Shown in pieces: positions 54,622 through 64,000 of a DNA stretch of 64,000 nt. This DNA comes from Cannabis sativa. Taxonomy: Eukaryota > Streptophyta > Magnoliopsida > Rosales > Cannabaceae. The stretch lies in the NCBI RefSeq assembly GCF_029168945.1, contig NC_083603.1, forward strand, positions 36,057,396 through 36,121,395, in the 5' to 3' direction. A program made the translations under genes and the position numbers. Position 1 is the first letter of the stretch, and each line of letters starts with the position of its first letter. Below the pieces are notes generated by a model that was not told the DNA's origin, ran no database searches, and saw nothing but the letters and a program-made list of their open reading frames with translations.

Positions 54622-57600
54622 TGGAGGTGAATTTTGGATCCCTGTCCGAAACTATAGACTTCGGTACCCCGTGAAGTCTCACTATCTCCCTGACATATAA
54701 CTCTGCCAACTGATCCACTGTAAACGTTGTTCTAACCGGCAGAAAGTGAGCAGATTTCGTAAATCGGTCCACCACTACCCAGATGGAATCATACATACCC
54801 GTGGTCCTAGGTAACCCGACCACAAAATCCATCGTAATATCCTCCCATTTCCATTCTGGTAGGGTTAGAGGCTGCAACAACCCTGCTGGTCTCTGATGTT
54901 CAGCCTTGATCTGCTGACAAGTGAGGCATCTCGATACGAATTCTACCAAATTCTTCTTCATACCGTTCCACCAGAAGTACGGTTTCAAATCTTGGTACAT
55001 CTTAGTGGTGCTGGGATGCAGAGAATACGGGGTAGAATGAGCCTCCTCAAAGATCTCGTTTCTCAATTCCACACTGTTCGGAACACAAACCCTGGCTTTA
55101 TACAAAAGCATCCCACTATCTGACACTAAAAAGTCTTTGGCTTGACCAGCCAATACCTCATCTCGGATCTTCTCTAACTCCGAATCTGTCATCTGAGCGA
55201 CTTTTATTCTTTCTAATAGATCAGATTGCAGCGTCAAGTTGTGAAGCTGACCTACCACAAACTCAATGCTGGATCTAACCATATCCTCAGCTAGCTGGGG
55301 TGAGATCTGAACCATGCTAGCTACTTGCCCGGGACCCTTTCTGCTCAGGGCATCAGCCACTACATTGGCTTTTCCGGGATGATAGAGGATCTCGCAATCG
55401 TAATCCTTCACCAATTCTAACCAACGCCTTTGTCTCATGTTCAAATCTTTCTGAGTAAAGAAATACTTGAGACTGTTATGGTCGGTATAGATCTCACACT
55501 TCTCTCCATACAGGAAGTGCCGCCAAATCTTCAGTGCAAAAACCACTGCGGCTAATTCTAAGTCATGAGTCGGGTATCGCTGTTCATAATCCTTTAACTG
55601 ACGGGAGGCATAAGCGATAACCCGATCGGCTTGCATCAATACGCACCCCAAACCCTGTTTGGATGCGTCACAGTAGACTACGAACTTCTCCTTGTCCGAA
55701 GGCAAAGCTAGTACCGGAGCAGTAATCAATCTCTGCTTCAGCTCCCGAAAACTAGCTTCGCATTTATCTGACCAGATAAATCGCTGATTCTTCTTTGTAA
55801 GCTCGGTTAGGGGCATTGAAATTTTGGAGAACCCCTCCACGAACCTACGGTAATACCCAGCTAATCCCAAGAAGCTTCTGATCTCAGTCACTGTCTTCGG
55901 TCTCGGCCAATCCCTGACGGATTCAATCTTTCCGGGATCCACCTTGATCCCATCTTTACTCACAATATGCCCTAGGAAGGATACCTGAGACAACCAGAAC
56001 TCACATTCCTTGAACTTGGCGTAGAGCTTATGTTCTCGAAGTCGTTGCAGTACCATCTGAAGATGTAACTCATGCTCCTCTTCTGACTTAGAGTACACGA
56101 GGATGTCGTCGATAAACACAATCACACAGATATCGAGGAAATCCTTGAATACTCTATTCATCAGGTCCATGAATGCTGCAGGAGCATTGGTTAGTCCGAA
56201 TGACATAACCAGAAACTCGTAGTGTCCATACCTAGTGCGGAAAGCCGTTTTCGGAATGTCCTCCTCTCGGATCCTCAACTGATGATAACCCGAACGGAGA
56301 TCAATCTTAGAAAAGACCGTCTTCCCCTGAAGCTGATCGAACAAGTCATCGATCCTAGGTAATGGATATTTATTCTTCACCGTCAGCTTGTTCAACTCTC
56401 TGTAGTCGATGCACATCCTCATAGATCCATCCTTCTTCTTGACGAACAAAACCGGGGCTCCCCAGGGTGACACACTGGGCCGAATGAACCCTATGTCAAG
56501 CAACCCTTGGAGCTGAATCTTTAATTCCTTAAGTTCAGCTGGAGCCATCCTATACGGGGCTTTGGAAACCGGATCCACCCCTGGTGCCAAGTCAATCACG
56601 AAATCAATCTCCCGCTGAGGTGGTAACCCTAGAAGTTCTTCGGGAAAAACGTCCAAAAATTCCCGAACCACTCTGATGTCTTCTGGCCGAATGGTGTCTG
56701 GCCGAGTGGTGTCCACCACCACGGCCAGAAACCCTAAGCACCCACCGTGCAATAATTCTCTCGCTGACATAGCCGAGATCACCGGGATCCGAGATCCCTG
56801 AACCGAACCCACAAATACAAACGGTTCTTCACTTTCCGGTTGGAAGACCACCATCTTCCTCTTACAGTCAATGCTCGCCGAATATTTAGATAGGAAATCC
56901 ATTCCTAAAATAACATCGAATTCGACTAAGCTCATCTCTATCAGATCAGCGCTTAACTCTCTACCATCTATCCTGATCGGCATAGACCTAATCCACCTAT
57001 TGGAGATAACCAATTCTCCGCCAGGTAACAGGGTTCCAAACCCGGATTCATATCTATCAAAGGGTCTACCCAACTTACTAAAGACTCTGGCCGCCACATA
57101 AGAATGTGTAGCCCCAGAATCAAACAGCACTGAATAAAGCGAGTTGTTAATAAAAAGCTGACCTGTAACAACTGATGGGCTGGCATCTGCATCAGCCTGC
57201 GTGATGGCGAATACCCTGGGTGGAGTGGGTATCGCTGGAGCTCTCGGTGCCTCTGGTCGGAGCTGGGGACATTCCCTCTTGAAGTGTCTGGGCATGCCAC
57301 AGTGAAAGCATCCCTGACCTTTGCACTCACCCCGATGGTGCCTCTTGCAGCTAGGGCACTCGGGGTAGGAGAATCGGGTCTCAGTACCACCAGGACGACT
57401 CCCTCTGTTCTGGTTCCCCCGGAACCTCTTGTTCTGACTCGAGCCGCCGGAAGCAGGGGGTGCCCTCTTCCTCTGATCAATGGCCGAACCACTACTCCCC
57501 CTGCTATAACCTGATGCAGGAGGGGTAGGAGCTCCGCCACTAACCGGAGTACTGACTGATTCTGACATGCACCCCACTGCGCCCTCAGCTCGCAGTGCCT

Positions 57601-58084
57601 TCTCCACCATCTGAGCATAGGTGGTGTTGTCGTCCGTGGTAATCATCAGATCATGCCTGATCTTGGGATTCAACCCGTCCAAGTACTTCTCCTTCTTGCT
57701 GAAGTCGGTCGGCACAATTCCCGAGGCTAACCTCGCCAACCGGTCAAACTGAGTAGTATACTCAGTGACGCTCATGTTCTCCCGCTGGGTCAGGTGAACG
57801 AACTCTTTCCTCTTGGCGCTTCTGACCGCCTCATTATAGTATTTCGCGTTGAAGAGTTCCTGAAACCTTTCCCAGGTCATGGTGGTGACATCGTGAATCT
57901 GAGACACCATGTCCCACCATACCAGGGCATCCTCCTGGAACTGAAACGTGGCGCATACCACTCTGTCGTTACCGGTGACACCCATGAAGTTCAGGATTCT
58001 GGTAATCACCGTTAGCCACTGCTCGGCTTTCATCACGTCCGGACCTCCCGGGAATACGGAGGTGCTTGCTTCCGAACCGCTCAT
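54509..58084 (-). CDS. Tekay-like gag-pol main frame (1191 residues)
   Basis: Uninterrupted gag-pol frame. Gag domain about residues 18-165 ([25 protein letters not shown]). CCHC knuckle 259-272 ([14 protein letters not shown]) after a second Cys/His-rich stretch. Protease with DSGATH at 322-327 and [10 protein letters not shown] from about 480, with [20 protein letters not shown] and catalytic [10 protein letters not shown] (FIDD 657-660). RNase H with [10 protein letters not shown] (Asp 806) and [10 protein letters not shown]. Integrase from about 1030: H-H-C-C part ending [11 protein letters not shown], then [10 protein letters not shown] and [11 protein letters not shown]. After FTS about 26-29 bases are missing compared with the family and the frame shifts, ending out of frame at 54509. 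The gag start is in other frames upstream (58075-58441). Confidence 0.95.
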   Translation of the reverse strand: MSGSEASTSVFPGGPDVMKAEQWLTVITRILNFMGVTGNDRVVCATFQFQEDALVWWDMVSQIHDVTTMTWERFQELFNAKYYNEAVRSAKRKEFVHLTQRENMSVTEYTTQFDRLARLASGIVPTDFSKKEKYLDGLNPKIRHDLMITTDDNTTYAQMVEKALRAEGAVGCMSESVSTPVSGGAPTPPASGYSRGSSGSAIDQRKRAPPASGGSSQNKRFRGNQNRGSRPGGTETRFSYPECPSCKRHHRGECKGQGCFHCGMPRHFKRECPQLRPEAPRAPAIPTPPRVFAITQADADASPSVVTGQLFINNSLYSVLFDSGATHSYVAARVFSKLGRPFDRYESGFGTLLPGGELVISNRWIRSMPIRIDGRELSADLIEMSLVEFDVILGMDFLSKYSASIDCKRKMVVFQPESEEPFVFVGSVQGSRIPVISAMSARELLHGGCLGFLAVVVDTTRPDTIRPEDIRVVREFLDVFPEELLGLPPQREIDFVIDLAPGVDPVSKAPYRMAPAELKELKIQLQGLLDIGFIRPSVSPWGAPVLFVKKKDGSMRMCIDYRELNKLTVKNKYPLPRIDDLFDQLQGKTVFSKIDLRSGYHQLRIREEDIPKTAFRTRYGHYEFLVMSFGLTNAPAAFMDLMNRVFKDFLDICVIVFIDDILVYSKSEEEHELHLQMVLQRLREHKLYAKFKECEFWLSQVSFLGHIVSKDGIKVDPGKIESVRDWPRPKTVTEIRSFLGLAGYYRRFVEGFSKISMPLTELTKKNQRFIWSDKCEASFRELKQRLITAPVLALPSDKEKFVVYCDASKQGLGCVLMQADRVIAYASRQLKDYEQRYPTHDLELAAVVFALKIWRHFLYGEKCEIYTDHNSLKYFFTQKDLNMRQRRWLELVKDYDCEILYHPGKANVVADALSRKGPGQVASMVQISPQLAEDMVRSSIEFVVGQLHNLTLQSDLLERIKVAQMTDSELEKIRDEVLAGQAKDFLVSDSGMLLYKARVCVPNSVELRNEIFEEAHSTPYSLHPSTTKMYQDLKPYFWWNGMKKNLVEFVSRCLTCQQIKAEHQRPAGLLQPLTLPEWKWEDITMDFVVGLPRTTGMYDSIWVVVDRFTKSAHFLPVRTTFTVDQLAELYVREIVRLHGVPKSIVSDRDPKFTSNGYKAKIQYSIPSSDRWSVRKDNSDIGGYVESLCYGL

Positions 58085-58441
58085 ACAATGGTTCCAATCT
58101 ATGGGCCGCCACCACTAACTCGGCACAGGCGGCGAGGCGGGTGCCACCTGGAATTATGGGCACGAGGCTGCGGGAGCACCCCGCCGTCTCAACCTCTGAA
58201 TCTCGAGGTCTTGTTCTTCGATCCGGGCTTGCATCTCCGCAAACCGCAACTCCCAATTCGGGGCTCCCTGATCGGCTGGGGGAGCCTGGGCAGCCTGTGG
58301 CGGGTTCTCAACACCCCGGCCACGAGCCCTGCCTCGGGGACCTCTACCTCGGCCCCTGGCAGGTGGGGGAAACTGAGCTCCCTCTCCCTGATTCGACCCT
58401 ACTGAGTTGCCCTGACTCCTGGTAGTCCGCCTGGCGTCCAT
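58075..58441 (-). pseudogene. Tekay-like gag N-terminus, frameshifted
   Basis: ATG 58441 starts MDARRTTRSQGNSVGSNQGE, followed by an Arg/Gly/Pro-rich stretch (GRGRGPRGRARGRG) and a short helix (RFAEMQARIEEQDLEIQRLR). Near 58160 the frame shifts; the expected [17 protein letters not shown] is found in a second frame, and near 58075 a third shift leads to [15 protein letters not shown] of the main frame. An upstream in-frame ATG at 58477 also exists; 58441 is preferred because related proteins begin with a short MxxRR sequence. Confidence 0.8.
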
Positions 58442-58709
58442 CTGATTAGAACCGCCTGTGAAACCAAGAGTTGGCATATCAGGTCGTATTCAAGGCGAGC
58501 TTACTAATGCCGCTTAATTTGGAAATTAGAAATGAAACATGCGCCTATTCTACTATCAGGCTACTAACATGCTTCCTAACAGGCTTTTCTTTTTTTCATA
58601 ACTGAATAAAATAAACTACTAAAGCAATAAAGGCTTACTGAACCGTGAACCGAGCTAACTGCTGATGATGATTGTACATGTCGTGACGATCTTCGGAAGA
58701 CAACCTGGC
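58442..58709 (-). other. Tekay-like leader
   Basis: About 270 bp between the primer binding site and the gag start, without a gene of its own; the untranslated leader and packaging region of the element. Confidence 0.6.
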
Positions 58710-58723
58710 GGCTCTGATACCAA
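58710..58723 (-). other. Primer binding site for initiator tRNA-Met
   Basis: On the minus strand TGGTATCAGAGCC follows the 5' LTR end after two to three bases. This is a perfect complement of the initiator tRNA-Met 3' end and typical of plant chromoviruses. It fixes the element's orientation. Confidence 0.93.
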
Positions 58724-58725
58724 AT

Positions 58726-60978
58726 TGTAACACCCTAGCTATCTTAGGCGTATTACGTGATTTTTAAACGTACTGTGCAGCTCGTTGCTAATCAACGAGG
58801 TTTATGGAAAAACGTGATTAATTAAAATTTTGCTTTTTAATTAAACTTATAAACCATATTATAAAAGTCTCGGGATCCCGATTTATAAAATCATTTACAA
58901 ACGTTTTAACTGATTAACTTTTACATCAAAATGAAAGTCGTCTAACGACAGTTACAAAAATCTCAGCCTTGCTGTTCCGAGGATCGTACGCTCCAGGCCT
59001 AACCGCCCCGACATGTACAATCTCATAAGCTCGCTCACGGTCCATCAGCAACAGCCTTGCCTTTACCTACACATGAACATAAACTGTGAGTCGACAGACT
59101 CAGTAAGAAAAGCATAATAATATCATACATAAAACTGACTGCCGTGTCCAACACGATACTGAGTCCCGCTACTGCCATGTCCAACATGGTACTGATCACT
59201 ACTGCCCTGTCCAACCTGGTACTGAGTTTTGAAATTTCAGGGGACGGTACTATTGACAAGTATCCTCCTGATCGGTCGAACCGGTCATACTCCGGCTGCT
59301 GGTCATACTCCAGCCTGTACCGACGGGATAGGTCAATAGCACTGAACCACCAACCAAATGTCAGCCTGATCGGTCGAACCGGTCATACTCCGGCTACTGG
59401 TCATACTCCAGCCTGTACCGACGTGATAGGGTTGGATGGTTCGAAGCCTATATACATATCTAATGTAATCTAACAGGCTTCCTACATGCACGCTAAACAT
59501 GTAATCTACATATGCATACTGTTATACTAATCTTACCTGGATTCCGATTTCTGGTGTGCCGGTCAACCTGACCGGCCCGAAGGCGAGTGGCGGATTACTG
59601 GCTCCTAAACCATAAAAATCACAACGCTATAAGTGATACGCTAAATCACTTCCCGGGGACTAAAACTTGAAACTAAAAGTTTCCCTATCGATAAAAAGCA
59701 TGGCAATACCCCTAAAAACATAAAAACGAGGAAAACTAGGGTTCTGAAAAATCCCCCAACCGGTAGACCGGTTGCCCAACCGGAATTCCGGTTCTGGGAA
59801 AATTCAGGACCCCCATCCGAATTCGGATGCTCAACCGAATTCGGTTCCTCGCAGCGACAACTTCAAAAATTCATAACTTGCACAATTCAACCCCAAATCA
59901 CATGAAACCTTCCAGACCTGTTCTATACCTCCCCTAGAACATTTCTAAGGCAACAAAACCACCCAGATTGCACGAATTCAAAAATCACCATTAGAGCTCA
60001 AGCTTTGAGTTCTAAACTCAAACTTGAGCAAACCTAGCTAGCATGCAATCAAATCCATCTAAACTTACTTAAACAAGCTTAACTAAGCCTCTGAAAATAA
60101 TCAAAAACACCCAGCAATTCACAGAAACAAAAATGAACCATTTCTTTCCAAAATTCATAACTTTTCACATAAAAACTAAAAGCTTGAACAACCTAACTAA
60201 TATGCTTTAACACAGCCCAATTTAACTTCAATTAGCATGCTTTAAACCACATAAATCAACAACAAAAACACAGCAGCAACATATCCCAAAATCACATGCA
60301 TTTACTCATCTTTTTCACCATTTTTTTCAAGAAAAACCAAGTAAGAACTAAAGCCAAGAAATACCTCAATTAGAGTCACTTTGATCTTGCTAAAATAACT
60401 TGGAATCAACAAGGAAAATCCAGCCCTAGCTGCTCCCCAAGCTTGGCCGAACAAGAGAGGAAAAGAGAGAGCTTTGTGTGTGAGTTTTGAAATTTCTTTC
60501 TAAATTTTTTTTTTTGACTAAGTGTGGAATTTAAGGGAAAAGGAGTTATAAAGCATTTATCACATATTTCAGCCAAGTAATAATAAAATAAACATTTATT
60601 TTTCCATTTAATAAATCACATAAGACAAAACACTAATGGGGCAAAAAGACCATTTTGCCCCTCCACCATAAAACCATGAAAATCATACTAAAGGGGTATT
60701 TTTGGGACATTCTAAATTCCCGGCCATTCCCGACATTCCCAATGTCTAAAACCCGTCCCCAAAATACTAAAATACTAAGTTGTGATTTTTACTGAGCCAA
60801 ACGCCGAGTTCCAAAATACCGGACACCGGAAATGCGAAACATAAAAACTACTGATGACATAATCATGCATTTCTGAATTCCGTAAATAACAGTAATAAAT
60901 TATTTAAATAGCTATAAATAATTTCATAATTACACATAAACAGCTGCTAATTTCCAAATTAACTAAGCGGGCTTTACA
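58726..60978 (-). repeat. Tekay-like 5' LTR
   Basis: 2253 bp, upstream LTR of the minus-strand element, plus-strand TGTAACACCC to GGGCTTTACA. Nearly identical to 51527-53780 over long stretches (for example 59860-60978 against 52660-53780), which implies a recent insertion. Differences cluster in GC-rich palindromic parts (59290-59420, 59540-59590, 59815-59855). Confidence 0.95.
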
Positions 60979-60983
60979 CTAAC
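60979..60983. repeat. Target site duplication of Tekay-like element, right
   Basis: CTAAC, identical to 51522-51526. Confidence 0.95.
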
Positions 60984-61010
60984 CTTTGGTCTTTACTCTT
61001 TGTTGAAAAT

Positions 61011-61427
61011 ATGAGCTTCTTGGCTACCATGGCATCCTGTTTGAACTTGAAGAGGAAGGTTGACGTTGAGGGAAATTGAGCCTCCAGCAAGGGAGGTGGT
61101 GGCACTCCTTCTTCCTCTATTGTCTCGAAGAAGAAGATTAGGAAAAGGGGTAGAATTACGAATGCTGCTCTTCCTCCTGAAGAATCTGGTAGGGAGAATT
61201 CTAACACTATTCGTGTAAATGAGAGGACTCCAATTGACCTTTCTCTGGATGATTCTAAACATGTTGCTCCAAACTTGGGTTCAGACTTAGCGGAGCAAGG
61301 TTCTTGGCTTCTTGCTAAGGATGAGGCATTGATTGGTGCTAGGGCAGAGAACATTCCATTGCAATTGTTGGTTAGCACCAAGCCTCCACACATAATTTCT
61401 CAAATATGCTTCACTAACATCTTTGGA
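61011..61427 (+). pseudogene. Copy D aORF, second coding exon
   Basis: ATG 61011 (MSFLATMASCLNLKRKVDVE) corresponds to the exon starting MSQKILDALKKR in copy A, and like it follows an intron. One TGA near 61077 interrupts it. It then runs through a Ser/Lys-rich part (SKKKIRKRG) and TIRVNERTPIDLSLDDSKHV to IISQICFTNIFG, ending at the donor GGA|GTAAGTAC at 61428. From ATG to donor is 417 bp, exactly 139 codons, so the following intron is phase 0, as at 7112 in copy A. Confidence 0.65.
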
Positions 61428-61543
61428 GTAAGTACTTTGTCTTGTCTCCTTCTGGCTTAGCTTTCTTTTGTTGTATCATCACCTAAAATTATTTCTTTTA
61501 TCTTCAAACTTTTGTTTGTTATGTCTACACCATGGATGACAAA
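61428..61543 (+). other. Copy D aORF intron 2
   Basis: The donor GTAAGTACT is clear at 61428. The segment is T-rich. The acceptor is not obvious: no pyrimidine-AG stands just before the next coding stretch (ATGGATGAC at about 61543), so it may have been lost. Confidence 0.45.
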
Positions 61544-62156
61544 CACAAGAATGTGGTGGAGCTGGCTGAGAACCTTGGAGTTGTTGAAGACTAGGTTGTT
61601 GTTGCTGAAGGCCAGGTGACTAACTTGAAGGAAAAAGTTTCTTTTGTTGAAGTTAGTTTCTTCTCTTAAGAGTGAGATGACCAGCTACCAATCTCTTCTT
61701 CAACGTGCTCTCTTGAGTCATCTCACTTTGAATAAGGAAACTGATGTGGCTGATGACCAAATGGACCAAGTCAAGGTCTTGGAGAAAAAAGTGACTACTC
61801 TTGATGATCAAGCTTTGCATGATGTCACCCACTACAATGAGTTACGTTTTAATGCCATTTATACAGCCTAGGTTGCCAAATGTAGGTCCTAGTCATTCAA
61901 TTAGAGCAGTTTCCCTGGCCATGATGTGCCAAAGTTCATCGAGCAGTGTGAGAACCGTTTGGATGTAGATTCTTTCCAAGAAACTAACTTCACTGTAAAT
62001 TGTGGTGAACTAGTTGTCAGAGAAACTTCACGAGTTGAAGGCTACAACCCTGAGTGTCCTGACTTCCCTCCTTATGATGGTGAGGCACCTCCTGGGGAGA
62101 GTGAAGGCAGGGAGGAAAATCTTATTGATGTAACATTCCTTCAGGACCTTCTTTGA
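61544..62156 (+). pseudogene. Copy D aORF, coiled-coil exon and C-terminus
   Basis: Helical, heptad-like sequence spread over frames: KHKNVVELAENLGVVED, stop, VAEGQVTNLKEKVSFVEV; then 61644-61871 (SLKSEMTSYQSLLQRALLSH, DQMDQVKVLEKKVTTLDDQA). 61926-62156 gives MPKFIEQCENRLDVDSFQET and an acidic C-terminus ending VTFLQDLL. Position and coiled-coil character match the last exon of copy A (7211-7783). Confidence 0.6.
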
Positions 62157-63092
62157 CTCCATTCTTCTTTTTTGTTTCTAGCATTTAGCTTTTGTGTGTT
62201 GGTTCGTCGTTCTCGAGAGGCCTTTCGATGTTGATAAGCCTTAGTAAAATGTGATTAGAACATTTTGTTTAGATTAGAAATTATTTCCAACTTATTTAAA
62301 CATCAATTTGAATTTCTATATTTTGTTTTAATTTTACTTTAACTATTATTGCTTGACCGTTTAACAGTTGCACAATATGCCATGTCTTAAGAAACTCGAT
62401 TACTGGGAGTAAGATCACTGTTTTCTTAAAGTTATCCTTACCATGAGAGTACTTACATAGATGTGAAAAAAAATTGAATGCTCATGTAAAATATGTCTCT
62501 CGTCAACATAACAGAGCCTATATGCCACCCAAGTGATCAAAGATATGCCTTCATTGGTCACTTTCCATACCAAATCCCCTAGGCCTTCTTGATCATGACT
62601 TTTGAGTGGTGTTACATGTGTGATCACTCTCCACTTATCCGAGGATTCCTGGTACCAGTGTGGAACTCACTTCAGAAACAACCGAAGTTATCTAAAGACC
62701 AACTCACAAGCTTTACTCAGCGCTTAGAGAGCGTCGTTAGGTCTGTGACCTATAAATGATTAACTTAAATGAAGTACCAATAAAAACTTTACTTATGCTT
62801 TTTCTAATTAAATTAAGTACAATTACATTACTGCGAACTAAGTTGAAAGAAAAAAGAATACACTTTGATGTAGTAGCTGTAGAATTTCTTCTTCATTCAA
62901 GCTTAGCTGAAGTGATGCTCACTATGCTAATGCCTATTCGACTTTTAGCATAGGAGTCATACCTTAGCGATGGACCTCTTAACCTAGGGACAACTCTGTT
63001 GCATCCTACAAGTTAAGTGGAGATCGATTCACTTACACGTAGTAAGGTGAATCTCATTGTGAAGTGAGTTGTTTTGAGGACAACAACTTTTA
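62157..63092. other. Convergent 3' region between aORF and pol, copy D
   Basis: 936 bp with no gene. It carries the conserved stem-loop (62531-62563) and is AT-rich. The short open stretches in it have no coding character. Confidence 0.5.
62531..62563. repeat. Conserved stem-loop, copy D
   Basis: AAGTGATC (62531-62538) pairs with GGTCACTT (62556-62563), one pair being G-T. The surrounding CCACCCAAGTGAT...ATGCCTTCATTGGTCACTT parallels copies A and B (CCCCAAGTGACC...ATGACTTTTGGTCACTT). Confidence 0.7.
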
Positions 63093-64000
63093 TTAGTAAT
63101 ACTACCGTAGATTTGCCCCATTCTAATACCTTCGTACCAGCACTAGATTCAAGTTGTAGTCATAGCGTGCCAACTTGTAAGTTTGGGGTTTAAGTGCTTC
63201 AATTTTGACATATAGTCCTTCCCAATTAGGCCCCAGTACTCCTACTGTTGCGTCTTTTGTATCCAGCAATATCGGTTGTAACACCATGTATCCAGGCTTA
63301 AACTTCCTATCTTGAACCTTGGAGATGTAGTGTTTTGTGACCCTTTACTCATATGTCGCCTTTCTAAGCTCAAATCCTTCTCTGATCAATTCAATTCAAT
63401 CTAGGGATTTAGGCAATGACCGATGATTGGTTTACTGGTCATATGTAAGTCTACGATGGGATGATGAAGGTGTGAGCTCTACGAGTATCATGGCTTTGTA
63501 CCCGTAGGTGTCATGTGTGTTTTTAAGGAGACATGGGGCACATCTAGAGACAAAGATTTGATAACCTCTTGGATTAAGAATGATGACCATCACAATTCCT
63601 CGTACAGATGTCCCATTAATTTGAAAAAGCGCCTAATGAAAGCTTGACAAAAAGAGTTATGGCCCACTTAGTGTCTTTGCCACGGAGAAGGGTCATACTT
63701 GTCCCTAAACTCCAAGAAGTCATAGAACAACAGTTTGACTACTTGACATACGGATAAGGACTATTTGAACTGATTGCTGGTGGTGACTCCTACGCGAATG
63801 TAGATGGTGACTCTTACGCGAATGCAAATGGCCACCTCAGATTTACATGGAAATCGACCTACAGACAGTTACGCCTTTTTTGACACAAAATCAGATCTTG
63901 TCCCACGTGCTAGGCCAAGGTAGTGTGCGTACGTACCTCTCGACAGACTTTTTTTCCTTACGGCTCGTTTCCAGGATAATTTATAAAGGAGAAACCTTTG
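63093..64000 (-). pseudogene. Copy D pol C-terminus (integrase), runs off the window
   Basis: The minus strand ends in a tail equivalent to copies A and B: LVRRY, stop, NGANLR, stop, YY, with TAA at 63093-63095, so the Trp of VPRYWN is a stop. Upstream, 63180-63560 aligns with the integrase C-terminal region of copies A and B (the GVLGPIWE, LRRVFLNTKD and YGYEAMLP parts). Beyond about 63700 the sequence holds a 24 bp tandem repeat and no clear domain. Gag and the rest of pol lie beyond the window. Confidence 0.7.
63782..63829 (+). repeat. Tandem repeat, 24 bp unit, two copies
   Basis: GGTGACTCCTACGCGAATG plus TAGAT at 63782-63805 is followed by GGTGACTCTTACGCGAATG plus CAAAT at 63806-63829. 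The 24 bp unit is a multiple of three, so a reading frame across it would stay open. Confidence 0.85.

Larger units (their letters stand above)
51527..60978 (-). mobile_element. Tekay/Del-like chromovirus, near complete
   Basis: A 9.45 kb LTR retrotransposon in minus orientation with two near-identical 2.25 kb LTRs, exact TG...CA ends, 5 bp duplication (CTAAC), tRNA-Met primer site, polypurine tract, gag, protease, RT, RNase H, integrase and chromodomain. It is the youngest insertion here and sits in an intron of the copy D aORF. It is defective: frameshifts in the gag start, a short deletion in integrase and a stop in the chromodomain. Its long LTRs starting TGTAACACCC and the C-terminal chromodomain support the Tekay/Del group; the exact lineage is an inference. 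Confidence 0.95.

Noticed and set aside
56968..57618. 216-codon minus-strand frame and plus-strand frames at 57284-57514 and 58066-58425
   Set aside because: All overlap the gag part of the Tekay-like polyprotein in other frames; Arg/Pro-rich composition comes from the GC-rich gag linker.
54509..58084. Endogenous pararetrovirus instead of an LTR retrotransposon
   Set aside because: Two LTRs with a 5 bp duplication, integrase and chromodomain are present, and no movement or coat protein is seen; this is a Ty3/Gypsy chromovirus.
1..64000. CRISPR array, tRNA, rRNA or bacterial operon features
   Set aside because: No regularly spaced direct repeats with unique spacers, no cloverleaf with a CCA-end context, no rRNA cores and no prokaryotic gene layout; the content is plant retroelements.

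Overview
The window is plant nuclear DNA made almost entirely of nested and broken retrotransposons. This rests on long-LTR Ty1/Copia elements, several Ty3/Gypsy lineages seen only in plants (Tat-type with a second RNase H, chromoviruses primed by initiator tRNA-Met), and an L1-type LINE whose ORF1 has a DUF4283-like domain. I see no convincing host gene, tRNA, rRNA or CRISPR array. The species cannot be fixed from the sequence; an AT-rich eudicot is the best guess.

Layout. 1-2672: 3' end of a plus-strand Copia element with its 1.8 kb LTR. 2688-3640: LTR and gag leader of a plus-strand Gypsy element. 3682-18826: Tat-type element, copy A, gag-pol on the minus strand, with an extra plus-strand gene (antisense ORF, aORF) between pol and the 3' LTR; a LINE (8587-13393, 14 bp target duplication) sits in the last codons of its pol. 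18848-23762: truncated minus-strand Copia element, inserted just upstream of the copy A gag start. 23763-28893: copy B, lacking the aORF and cut inside gag. 28894-41880: copy C, aORF then pol, interrupted by a Copia solo LTR (30624-32674, TSD GTAAC) and by a deleted, apparently permuted chromovirus (34046-37712). 41881-42889: remnant of an oppositely oriented Tat element, E. 44053-49394: chimeric Copia insertion (TSD TTTTT). 50606-64000: copy D, aORF then start of pol, interrupted by a nearly complete Tekay/Del-like chromovirus (51527-60978, TSD CTAAC).

The most interesting system is the Tat family. Its antisense gene appears to be a real transcription unit. Copies A and D both show a TATA box, a leader intron just before the coding region, and coding introns whose phases join the reading frames; copy C has intron-like junctions too. 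The aORF and gag-pol converge, and between their 3' ends copies A, B, C and D all keep an inverted repeat (AAGTGACC...GGTCACTT). Copies A and E also share a CACGTG box about 80 bp from the LTR edge and a TATA box about 300-330 bp from it.

No element looks autonomous now. The Tekay-like element is the freshest (LTRs nearly identical) but has gag frameshifts, a small integrase deletion and a nonsense codon in the chromodomain.
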